From NCBI GenBank assembly GCA_965218775.1, contig CBDCLS010000006.1, positions 3,097,846-3,161,845 on the forward strand: DNA of 64,000 bases, in the 5' to 3' direction. Below the pieces are notes generated by a model. The model was not told the DNA's origin, ran no database searches, and saw nothing but the letters and a program-made list of their open reading frames with translations. The stretch comes from CAUZIZ01 sp965218775. Lineage in GTDB: Bacteria; Acidobacteriota; UBA6911; RPQK01; JAJDTT01. Positions 52,376-60,693 of this stretch are shown here, piece after piece. Numbering within the stretch: position 1 is the first letter of the stretch; each line of letters begins with the position of its first letter. A program made the translations under genes and the position numbers.

Positions 52376-54614
52376 CTAGATCCGCGACCTTGGTCACACT
52401 CACACTTGCCGATGCCTGATCATCTTCATTCTCGTCGCCGTTGTTCGGAGTCGAGTCAGCATCCATCTGGTCCACGGCAATAAGCTCTGCTGTGTTCGTA
52501 AACGTTCCGCCGGAAGAAAGCTCTCCTGTCAGCGTCAGGATGGCAGTGGTATCCCTTGGCAGACTGAGAACAGTCCAGATTCCGGTAGCCTGGTTGTAGC
52601 CGCTGGAGCTCTCGATATCGGTCAGTTGACTGGGAACCGGATCACGGACCTGAATCTTGGTGGCCGTTTCGGGCCCCTTGTTTTCCAGTGTTACCGTAAA
52701 TGTCACCGTCTCGCCCACGTCTGCGCTGGTCTTGTCCACCACTTTTTTCAGTTCCAGGTCGGCACCTGGTTGTGCGACGTTCAACCTCACCGAACCATGA
52801 ATGACCTCCCAAAACAATTCTGCCGCCAGTATTGGCAATCCGGTACAAGTCAGATTAAAAGGTGTACAGTTGGAAAAACTTCCCTCGGTGGGCCCATCCA
52901 CGATCAAAAAACTATCGCCCCCAGCGGGAGCAAAACCATCGATCAGTGAAACGGACAGGGTCCCGTCCAGACTCGCGCTCGCACCCGTCGCCGTCCCTAC
53001 CTGCAACACATCAAAGCTACTCGCGCTAGCCAGCTCCATCCTCAGTTCCCCGGTCGCGAGCTGGCTATATTTTCCGGTGACTGTAATGCCCCCGATAGAG
53101 CCTCCCACCTCGAATGCTCCGGCGTTTTGCGCACTGCCCTCGATAGTTCCGGATCCCGAAAATTCGCCTGATGCCTCGTTGACGAGTTGGGCATTGCCCT
53201 CCACCAGGATCGTGCCCCCAGCCCACGCGACCGTGCCGGCATTCGTAAACTCTGCCCCGTTCTGTACGGTCAGAGCCGGTGAGCCATCTCCCGGCTCGCT
53301 GAGTGTCATTGTCCCCTGGTTTCTCAGGTTGGAATCGTCACCCAGATTGATGCTGCCACCACTCCAGGTGGCACTGCCGGAACCGTCGGAGCTGGTTTGC
53401 GGGCTCGAAATACTGCTGGCGGCCGGGGCTCCCGAGATGATGACATTCAGGTGACCCTGAACCTCCACTGGGCCACTCACACTGGCCGAGGCTGATGAGT
53501 CGATCTGGACGGTGGCTGTCGTCGCCTGTTGAAAAAAGAAAATCGCGTCGGAAGAGCCGCTGAGGGGGCCGTTTAGAGTCATTTCCAGATTGTGACCACT
53601 CCCCTGATAGTGCAGGCTGTCTCCGCTGTCTAATGAGTAGCTCCCACGGTTCTCGGACGGCTTCATCAGATTGACTAGTCCGTTGATTTCGATATCGCCG
53701 TCTGTCTCCAGTTCCACATCAAGACTGGCCGAAGAAACGCTCATCTGGTCCAGATTCGTGATTCTTCCCGTCCCGGACACGTTTCCGTGAATCATCAGCC
53801 TTCCGAAAGCGACGCCTTGGGTATCCGAAGCCTCGGAAGAGGGTGCTCCCGAACCGTTGACTAACAGCCCGTCTATCTTGCTTTCCTCTCTTAGGGTCAA
53901 GCTGCCACCCTCAATTCTCAACGTCGAACTCGTACCCAGATCCAGGCTTCGGATCTCATGCGATTGGGAAATGGTGATGGCCCCAATATCCTCCGGTATC
54001 ACCGCATCATGGCCGAGACCAGGCGCTACCGGTGGATCCCAGTTGTCGGGATTGGAAAAGTCATCGTCATTCCCTCCTCCTGTCCAGGTGACTGGCCCCG
54101 ATGTGGCGAAGCAGTTGACGGTCAAGGGCAGCTCGACTTGCTGCCCGAGAAAGATGTCGCCTGGAACGGAAACCCTCCCGATTGCGGCATTATTAATCAG
54201 TGTCCCATCAACAAGGCCCTGGTCAACCCTCACCCTGAAGGAGAGGGTCTGGCTCTGCGGAAACCCCGTTCCCCCAAGGGTTCCCGTCCAGATGACACTA
54301 TTGTTGGCGCTATCGAAGAAGGCGTTTTCGCTGACGCTTCCTGAAATATATTGGGTGCCCGCTGGGATGGGGTCCTCGATCGAGGCGGGTAAGTTCCCAG
54401 TCCCCTGACTCGATCGATTGTTCAGCGTTATCTCGTACAAGATAGTGCTGAATGGACAGAGCTTCTCCGGGACCATCGCTGATTTTTCGATCGAGATTAG
54501 AAACAGCGTGCCGAAACGGAAGGTGTCGCTATTGGAGAACCTTCGCAGGTCCTCGCCCAGGAGACCTGGAGAGAATAAACCGATCACCAACACGCACTTT
54601 GCTAAAACTCTCAT
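52376..54614 (-). pseudogene. 5' half of a DUF11 surface-protein gene split by nested IS elements
   Basis: This is the N-terminal 746 residues of the gene whose 3' half is at 47144-48912. A signal peptide (CVLVIGLFSPGLLG) is followed by a DUF11-like domain (CPFSTILYEITLNNRSSQGT) and WTGGGNDDDFSNPDNWDPPV, a motif common in large autotransporter-like and PEP-CTERM proteins. A long Ser/Gly-rich parallel-beta-type region comes next (SSTLRIEGGSLTLREESKID). A final DUF11 unit follows (VDKTSADVGETVTFTVTLEN). The last residues before the IS are VTKVADL. Rejoining with the downstream half is in frame, so the disruption looks recent. Upstream, 54615-55055 shows nothing else. Confidence 0.85.
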
Positions 54615-55055
54615 GAGGAAATTCCTACGAAAAACGGGTGCGCGATCGCTGCGAACCCTGGACCGCTTTTCTCATGGTCAGTCTAATCTGGCACCGCATC
54701 ATCGCTATTCTATGCTCGGTCGCAAACCTTGCCGGGCCACCGCTTTCACTGCCTCTAGACGACCGGTGATGAGCAACTCGGGCTGAAGAGTTCTGCGTGC
54801 CAAGATCCAGACTACTTGAAATGGTATGGTGGAAGCGAGTAAATCAACCAATCCTACTTGGTTTTCGCTCTAGCAGATTCTTGTAGAACTTTCGCGGCAA
54901 GAAACAGCGAGCAGAAAGCCAAAGACGATGAGTATGACCTGATCCTGGGTCTTTCCCAATCGCTCAGCCAAGCCGAAAAGCTGTTCCCACATTGACCCTG
55001 CGCCCGAAAGCGAGTGCCTCGAGGGACTTCGGAGGTTTCGCGGATTGCAGCCCGC

Positions 55056-55409
55056 TCACGGATCCGCACTCGCACTCTTCTTGCGTAGTGCCAGTCGGAA
55101 GCCGATGAAGTTGCGTTCGGTCTTACTCTCGAATAGATGGCGGAAGCCGGAGTGGCAGTAGTTGGGCAGACTGACCCAGCTGCCGCCGCGGTCCACGGGC
55201 GCTTTTTTCTGCTTTGTCTGGCCCTCGCTCGCGGTCCACTCCCAGAGATTTCCGTACATGTCGTGGCAACCCCACGGATTCGGCCGGAAACGCCCCACCA
55301 CGGCGAGCTAGCTGTCGACACCGTCGTCAAAGCGGCGATCCGCGTAATGAAAGTATTCGTCTCCCGTTTCAAAGAGTCGGCGGTCTGCGAAGTTGGCGTG
55401 ATTCCAGCC
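55056..55409 (-). pseudogene. SUMF1/FGE-like remnant with an in-frame stop
   Basis: The frame reads NHANFADRRLFETGDEYFHY, then ADRRFDDGVDS, a TAG at 55308-55310, and continues VGRFRPNPWGCHDMYGNLWE, WTASEGQTKQKKAPVDRGGS, WVSLPNYCHSGFRHLFE and FIGFRLALRK. 'PNPWGCHDMYGNLWEW' and 'RGGSW' identify a formylglycine-generating-enzyme-like fold. The N-terminal half is missing and the stop breaks what is left. Confidence 0.75.
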
Positions 55410-55479
55410 TATTATGATTGGAACTTGAGACTTGGCTGTATTTTGTGCCTTGTGACTTGGTGTTTATCGCGAAGCTACT

Positions 55480-56565
55480 TCACGATTTGTCGAGTGCTGC
55501 GAAACGGATCGGGTCGCAAGGATGGGGCTGCGAGCTTTCCTGTTCCATGAATCGCTGGGCTGCCAGTTGGCCAATTCCCCAGCTGCCCCCCATGCCGTGG
55601 CCGCTGAGGGCTGCTACCCAGAAGAATCGATCGACCTTGTAGTCCCAGCCAATCACGAAGGAGCCGTCGGGAGAAATGGTTCGAAAGCAGGACCAGACCT
55701 GTCGCTGAGCAGCCTCTCGCAGAGCAGGCAGCTGGTCCCACACCAGATCGACCATCGACTGGGAAATGGTCGGGCTTACCGTGGGTTCGAACTCTCTTGA
55801 GACTTCCTCATCGCAGATGCTGAAAAGTAATCCATCCGACTCGGGTCGGAAGTAGAAGTTTTGGTCCAGGCTCCAGACGAAGGGCCATCCACTTTCGACG
55901 TCCGAGGGGGTGTCAAGAACGAAGAGGTGCCGCTTCAGTGGGTTTAACGACAGGTCCGCAGCACCTGCCATTCGAGCTACCTCCGGTGCCCAGGCACCCG
56001 CGGCATTGATCAGGTAGTCCGCCTCAATCTGCTCGTTAGAGGTCTGTAAGAGAAAGGGTCCCCTTCCTTCAACACCCTCGAGCGTGCAGTCGAGCAGGAA
56101 CCGCACCCCACGGCCCCGCGCCTGTACGAGGTAGAACTGAAGCAGCTTGGTGATGTCCATCACGCCATCGGAGGGAGTGCGAAGCACCGCCTCAAAATGG
56201 TGATTTTGGAGCAGTGGGATCTGCTTGCGTACCTCTCCCGGGTCCTCGTAGAACGAATCGATGAGGCTGGTCTCACGAACCGCGTCGAGCTGATCGCGAG
56301 TTCCGAGCAAGAGGGATCCGGATCGCGTGAATCCAATCTCTGACGCCAGCTGTTGGTAGGCTTCGCTGCTGGCCGCAACAGCTCGACGGATCTCTGGTGC
56401 CTCGACCGACTGGCGTACCAGTGATGCATTTCGGCCCGAGGCATGAAAACCCGGTACCTGTTCTTTATCGATGACCAGGATCGATCCGGCAAACGAGCTG
56501 CTCAGGTGGAACGCGGTAGCAGCGCCTGCAAAGCCTGAACCGATGACCACCACATCGGTTTTCAT
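55480..56565 (-). CDS. FAD-dependent oxidoreductase (DAO family)
   Basis: This is a 361-residue flavoenzyme. The N-terminal dinucleotide-binding motif is VVVIGSGFAGAATAFHL, with Glu/Asp at the end of the second strand (LVIDKEQVPG). The middle segment YLINAAGAWAPEVARMAG is the DAO/glycine oxidase signature, and GHGMGGSWGIGQLAA is the C-terminal FAD contact. The substrate is probably an amine, amino acid or sarcosine-like compound. It has no immediate coding partner and is separated from the sulfur-carrier gene by a MITE-like element. Confidence 0.85.
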   Translation of the reverse strand: MKTDVVVIGSGFAGAATAFHLSSSFAGSILVIDKEQVPGFHASGRNASLVRQSVEAPEIRRAVAASSEAYQQLASEIGFTRSGSLLLGTRDQLDAVRETSLIDSFYEDPGEVRKQIPLLQNHHFEAVLRTPSDGVMDITKLLQFYLVQARGRGVRFLLDCTLEGVEGRGPFLLQTSNEQIEADYLINAAGAWAPEVARMAGAADLSLNPLKRHLFVLDTPSDVESGWPFVWSLDQNFYFRPESDGLLFSICDEEVSREFEPTVSPTISQSMVDLVWDQLPALREAAQRQVWSCFRTISPDGSFVIGWDYKVDRFFWVAALSGHGMGGSWGIGQLAAQRFMEQESSQPHPCDPIRFAALDKS

Positions 56566-56644
56566 GTCAGCCCAGAGGAGTCCGAACCGCTGTGCAGAAG
56601 GGTTCTCGAACCGCCACCAACCCTATTCCTCGATGAGCCTAGTA

Positions 56645-56908
56645 CAGCGTTCTGTAAATATCGATACGTTTGTTGCGAGCGCGACGGGTCGAGTTCGCGA
56701 AGCGACGCCGAACTCGATGCCTCGTATCTTGGAGGAGGCGCGACAAAGAAATCGGCGCGTCCCGTCGCCACCCGTAGGGCAGATGGGGGTTGCGGACGAT
56801 CTCTGTGTTGGTCGTCGTCGAAGATGGCCAAGCATCGTCTTCCTCCTCCTGCCTTGATCTCGCCTCGCAAGCCCCATCTGCAAACGTATCGGTATTTACA
56901 GAACGCTG
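56645..56908. mobile_element. 264-bp MITE-like element, copy 1
   Basis: Its terminal inverted repeats are CAGCGTTCTGTAAATATCGA followed by TACGTTTG at the left, and the complement with one change at the right (27 of 28 match). Internal palindromes include CGAGTTCG/CGAACTCG and CAGATGGGG/CCCCATCTG. The left end is preceded by TA and the right by TG. It encodes no transposase. Its interior is nearly identical to copy 2 at 58855, and TA-flanked ends suggest an IS630/Tc1-mariner-type transposase in trans. Confidence 0.75.
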
Positions 56909-56910
56909 TG

Positions 56911-58353
56911 CTAGTAGGCAGGAATAGAGGGATCGACATCTCGTGACCATGCCAGGATACCTCCCTGGAGATTCCTGAGCTTCCGAAAGCCAGCTTGCTG
57001 CAGCATCTCGATCGCCTTGGCACTGCGTGCGCCGGATCTGCAGTGAGCGACGATATCGCGTGCGCTGTCCAGTTCGTGAACGCGAGCCATCAGATCTCCT
57101 AGAGGAATCAAATGGGAACCCTCGATCTGGCAAATCTCGTACTCCTGAGGATTCCGAACATCCAGGAGGAAGATCTCCTTCCCCTGTTTCATCTCTTCCT
57201 GCAACTCTAGCGCGGTGATTTCCTCGACACCGTCTACCTGGTCCTGCTCGGTGTCGGGCAGAACTCCGCAGAATTCCTCGTAATCGATAAGCTGACGAAT
57301 CTCCGGACTGTCGCCGCAAACCGGGCACTCGCTGTTGCGGCGAAGCTTGAGCTCTCGGAACTTCATCGCCATGGCGTCGAACAGGAGTAAGCGTCCCACC
57401 AGGGATTGTCCTTGGCCTAGGATCAGCTTGACCACCTCTGTGGCCTGGAGAACACCCACCAGACCAGGAAGGATGCCCAGCACTCCGCCTTCGGCGCAAG
57501 AGGGAACCAGTCCAGGCGGAGGCGGCTCGGGATAGAGGCACCGGTAGCAGGGTCCACCCGGGACAGCGAAAACCGAGGCCTGTCCTTCGAAGCGAAAGAT
57601 GCTGGCATAGACATTGGGTTTCCCGCTGAGCACGCAAGCATCATTGACCAGGTAACGGGTAGGGAAGTTATCGGTTCCGTCGGCAATGATGTCGTAGCCC
57701 TGGAACAACTCCAGTGCGTTCTCGGAGCTGAGACGGACTTCGTGGGTCTCTACCTTCACGTTGGGATTGATCTGCTCCAGCTTACCCCGAGCACTCTCCA
57801 GTTTGGAGCGCCCCACATCCTGCGTGGTATGGAGAATCTGCCGCTGAAGATTGCTCTCGTCGACGATGTCGAAGTCAACGATGCCCAGTCGTCCGACTCC
57901 GGCTGCGGCCAGGTAGATCGCCAGGGGTGAACCCAGACCTCCCGCGCCGATGCAGAGGACGCTCGCCTGTTTCAGCTTCTTCTGGCCCTCCATCCCGACT
58001 TCAGGCATGATCAGATGTCTGCTGTACCGTCGGATCTCTTCGTGGTTCAAGGCACCCAGATCCGGTTCGGTTCCCACCGCTCCACCTGCGATCGACGGTA
58101 CGACACTGATCGTATCCCCGTCCTTGATCGGAGTGTCCTCCCGCTGCAGGTATCGGATGTCCTCGTCATTGACGTAAATGTTGACGAAGTTCCTGAGCTT
58201 GCCCTCGTCGTTGAGCAGGTGCTTCTTTAGAGTTTCATATTGCTCCGTCAGGCTTTGAAGCACCTCTTTGACGGTATTGCCTTCCAACTCCAGGGACTCT
58301 TGATCCCCCACGTGAGGTCTTAAGGGAGTTGGGATTAGGACCTTGACTGACAT
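56911..58353 (-). CDS. ubiquitin-like sulfur carrier - MoeB/ThiF E1-like enzyme - rhodanese fusion
   Basis: This is a 480-residue three-part protein. Residues 1-91 are a MoaD/ThiS/CysO-like beta-grasp domain (SVKVLIPTPLRPHVGDQESL, ending SVVPSIAGG with Gly90-Gly91). Residues about 100-355 are the E1-like adenylyltransferase: IRRYSRHLIMPEVG, ATP loop CIGAGGLGSPLA, VPSCAEGGVLG with the putative catalytic Cys, and zinc ligands CYRC and CPVCG. Residues about 375-480 are a rhodanese (LLDVRNPQEYEICQIEGSHL; active Cys in IVAHCRSGARS). It would adenylate the carrier's C-terminal Gly and load sulfur as a thiocarboxylate. The Gly-Gly is internal here, so cleavage after it is needed first. AGGAGG lies 7 bases upstream of the ATG. 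It follows the JAMM gene by 36 bases. Confidence 0.9.
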   Translation of the reverse strand: MSVKVLIPTPLRPHVGDQESLELEGNTVKEVLQSLTEQYETLKKHLLNDEGKLRNFVNIYVNDEDIRYLQREDTPIKDGDTISVVPSIAGGAVGTEPDLGALNHEEIRRYSRHLIMPEVGMEGQKKLKQASVLCIGAGGLGSPLAIYLAAAGVGRLGIVDFDIVDESNLQRQILHTTQDVGRSKLESARGKLEQINPNVKVETHEVRLSSENALELFQGYDIIADGTDNFPTRYLVNDACVLSGKPNVYASIFRFEGQASVFAVPGGPCYRCLYPEPPPPGLVPSCAEGGVLGILPGLVGVLQATEVVKLILGQGQSLVGRLLLFDAMAMKFRELKLRRNSECPVCGDSPEIRQLIDYEEFCGVLPDTEQDQVDGVEEITALELQEEMKQGKEIFLLDVRNPQEYEICQIEGSHLIPLGDLMARVHELDSARDIVAHCRSGARSAKAIEMLQQAGFRKLRNLQGGILAWSRDVDPSIPAY

Positions 58354-58389
58354 GTTCTTCCTCCTGCTAAAGCTTGTCTTCTGTAGACT

Positions 58390-58824
58390 CTATGAAACAT
58401 TCGGTTCTCGAAGTTTCCACTCGTCGGGCTCGAAGTCGGACCGGTCATCCCTGAGCTGCCAAGCCAGCACCTCTTCGGCCTTTCCCTTTCTCACGGAAGC
58501 AATGAGGTAACAGTACCAGGGCCATGCGTGCTCCCGATCGTAAACTGATGGTTTGGCTGGCACATCCGGGTGACTGTGGAAGAACCCCAGGATCTCGCTC
58601 CCGGTTCCGCCTAGTCTTCTCTCCAGCTTCATAATGAAGTCAGGAGCGATCAAGTAGCGGTTGGCCGCACTGTCGTTGCGCTGGTTCTCTGCCTCAATCA
58701 CCTCCGACACATGTTTGTTTCCATGGCGGACGGAACCCACCAGCACTCCACAGCATTCGTTGGGATAGGCGCACTCTCCTATACGCCTGATCTGATCTAA
58801 TTGATTCGCTTCCAAGGAGATCAT
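58390..58824 (-). CDS. mec: JAMM/Mec+-type metalloprotease
   Basis: This is a 144-residue JAB1/MPN protease. Zinc ligands and active residues are complete: Glu23 in PNECCGVLVG, and the JAMM motif HSHPDVPAKPSVYD (His83, His85, Ser93, Asp96). This is the Mec+ type that removes cysteine from the C-terminus of CysO in M. tuberculosis. It also belongs to the family that processes ubiquitin-like precursors, so it could cut the fused carrier encoded by the next gene. ATG 58824 is chosen; an in-frame start at 58956 would lie inside the MITE. The upstream Shine-Dalgarno is weak. It sits between CysM and the fusion gene on the same strand. Confidence 0.87.
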   Translation of the reverse strand: MISLEANQLDQIRRIGECAYPNECCGVLVGSVRHGNKHVSEVIEAENQRNDSAANRYLIAPDFIMKLERRLGGTGSEILGFFHSHPDVPAKPSVYDREHAWPWYCYLIASVRKGKAEEVLAWQLRDDRSDFEPDEWKLREPNVS

Positions 58825-58854
58825 TTTACGTCGGTGTCGGGGGTGGACTAAGTA

Positions 58855-59118
58855 CACTGGAACGTAAATACGGCAACGTTTGTGGCGAGCGCGACGGGTC
58901 GAGTTCGCGAAGCGACGCCGAACTCGATGCTTTGTATCTTGGAGGAGGAGCGACAAAGAAATCGGCGCGTCCCGTCGCCACCCGTAGGGCAGATGGGGGT
59001 TGTGGACGATCTCAGCGTTGGTCGTCGTCGAAGATGGCCCAGCATCGTCTTCCTCCTCCTGCCTTGATCTCGCCTCACAAGCCCCATCTGCAAACGTTGC
59101 CGTATTTACGTTCCAGTG
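58855..59118. mobile_element. 264-bp MITE-like element, copy 2
   Basis: Its perfect terminal inverted repeats begin CACTGGAACGTAAATACGGC followed by AACGTTTG. It is flanked by TA at 58853-58854 and 59119-59120, consistent with a TA target duplication. The interior differs from copy 1 by only about ten bases, while the outer 20 bases of both arms differ from copy 1 in a coordinated way. It encodes no transposase. The right flank meets the stop codon of cysM. Confidence 0.8.
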
Positions 59119-59120
59119 TA

Positions 59121-60044
59121 CTAAGTAGACTCCCAGAACTGCTCGGACAAGTACTTGTCGCCACCATCCGGAAAGATGGTCACGATCGTTCCGCGATCTA
59201 TGTTCTTGGCAATTTCCAAGGTTGCTACCATCGCTGCTCCAGAAGAGATGCCAGCGAACAAGCCCTCTTCGCGAGCCAGCTTCAGAACCATCTGCTGGGC
59301 CGCCTCGGTCGACATCTCCAGGTTCTCGTCTGCCAGCTCGGGCTCATAGATTTCCGGAACAAGAGCGGAGGGCATGTGTTTGAGCCCTTCCAAGCCATGT
59401 AAAGGGGAGTTCGGCATGAAGGAGATGGCCCTGATGGTCGGATCCAGTTCCTTCAGTCGCCGGGTGGTACCTACAAACGTCCCGCTGGTTCCGAGTCCCG
59501 TCACGAAGTGCGTCAGTTCTCCCTGCAATTCATCGTAGATTTCTACGGCTGTGGTTTGGTAGTGAGCTCTCCAGTTGGCCTCATTGCTGTACTGGTCTGG
59601 GTAGAAATACTTCTCTGGGGACTCTTGATAGAGCTCCCTGATTGCCCGGATCGCTCCGTCAGATCCCTCCAGCGGATCGGTAAGCATCAGCTGGGCTCCA
59701 TAGGCATTCAGAATCTTCTTTCGCTCCATGCTGGCGTTGGTCGGCAAGGCTAGTAGGACCTGGATTCCCTTGGCAGCACAAATCATGGCGTAGGCGATAC
59801 CTGTGTTGCCGCTGGTAGCGTCGATAAGGGTCTCATGGTGCTCGAGGAGGCCTGCCTTCTCGGCCGTTCGAATCATGTTGTAGGCTGGTCGGTCCTTCAC
59901 CGAGCCTCCTGGATTGAACCATTCAAGCTTGGCAAAGATTCGCACCCGGTCCGAACGGATCAAGTTGCGTATCTCTACCAAGGGCGTATTGCCTATGCTG
60001 TGAAGGAGGCCCTTATCTTTCTCGACAACCGGCTGCAGAGACAT
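59121..60044 (-). CDS. cysM: cysteine synthase, CysM type
   Basis: This is a 307-residue PLP enzyme of the beta-replacement family. The Schiff-base lysine is Lys50 in FNPGGSVKDRPA, the phosphate/substrate loop is TSGNTGIAY (about 78-86), and GISSGAAMVATL is the PLP-phosphate site. In actinobacteria CysM uses O-phosphoserine and CysO-thiocarboxylate. The neighbouring carrier and Mec+-type protease favour that pathway over free-sulfide assimilation here, though substrate preference is an inference. It starts 9 bases after the Rrf2 regulator gene on the same strand. Confidence 0.88.
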   Translation of the reverse strand: MSLQPVVEKDKGLLHSIGNTPLVEIRNLIRSDRVRIFAKLEWFNPGGSVKDRPAYNMIRTAEKAGLLEHHETLIDATSGNTGIAYAMICAAKGIQVLLALPTNASMERKKILNAYGAQLMLTDPLEGSDGAIRAIRELYQESPEKYFYPDQYSNEANWRAHYQTTAVEIYDELQGELTHFVTGLGTSGTFVGTTRRLKELDPTIRAISFMPNSPLHGLEGLKHMPSALVPEIYEPELADENLEMSTEAAQQMVLKLAREEGLFAGISSGAAMVATLEIAKNIDRGTIVTIFPDGGDKYLSEQFWEST

Positions 60045-60053
60045 GGTTCTATT

Positions 60054-60470
60054 CTAAATGTGGTAGACGATCACCTGTTCTTGCTGGATCTTTCGGCGCA
60101 CCAGATCCTGAACAGAGATGGATTGCAGATGTGTGACCAACGACTGCTCGATTTCCTTCCACACCTGACATAGGACCGAGCTGGGATTCACCCTCGAATC
60201 GATCAGCGTAACGTCACCCTCCACCGCGGCGATAATCTCGGCCAGAGTGATCTGATCAGGTTGTTGGGCCAGCATGTAGCCTCCACTGGAACCGCGAGCG
60301 CTCTCGACCAGACCGGCCTTCTTGAGCTGGATCAGAATCTGTTCCAGGAATCTTAGCGGAATCTGTTGCTGCTCCGCCAGCTCCCGTGCCTGCATCCGGC
60401 GGCCTTTGGCATGGAGCGCCAGCTCAAATACAGCCAGAATAGCGTAATCAACTCGAGCAGTGATTCTCAT
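60054..60470 (-). CDS. Rrf2-family transcriptional regulator
   Basis: This is a 138-residue winged-helix regulator. The N-terminus RITARVDYAILAVFELALHA, then ELAEQQQIPLRFLEQILIQL, KKAGLVESARGSSGGYMLAQ is the family's HTH and wing. The Fe-S-binding cysteine trio of IscR/NsrR is absent; only one Cys (SSVLCQVW, about residue 100) is present. It therefore resembles CymR, the Rrf2 regulator of cysteine metabolism, more than IscR. It is the first gene of the minus-strand cysteine locus and is likely its regulator, perhaps autoregulatory. Confidence 0.85.
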   Translation of the reverse strand: MRITARVDYAILAVFELALHAKGRRMQARELAEQQQIPLRFLEQILIQLKKAGLVESARGSSGGYMLAQQPDQITLAEIIAAVEGDVTLIDSRVNPSSVLCQVWKEIEQSLVTHLQSISVQDLVRRKIQQEQVIVYHI

Positions 60471-60607
60471 CGGAGTCTTTTGAAATCACGGAGTAAACAA
60501 TTCCTACCGATTTAGTCAACTTACGAGGGTATTATGAGATGGCCTTCCTGTGCTTGTCAAGGTAGCGCCAAGCGGGTGTGTCTAGCGTTTTTTCCTTGCC
60601 CGTGCCC

Positions 60608-60689
60608 TTGCCTTTGCCTGTGCCCGACGGAGGTTGCCGCCCAGAAGAACGTGACGCACTTGGCGAAAAAAGGGCGCGGGCAAAGGCAA
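60608..60689. repeat. inverted repeat in the gap before the Rrf2 operon
   Basis: TTGCCTTTGCC (60608-60618) and its complement GGCAAAGGCAA (60679-60689) lie within a degenerate purine/pyrimidine-rich stretch that also has GTCTAGCG and CGCTAGAC at its outer ends. It could be a small MITE remnant or terminator for the MqnD gene. The rest of 60471-60693 shows nothing. Confidence 0.45.
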
Positions 60690-60693
60690 GGCG

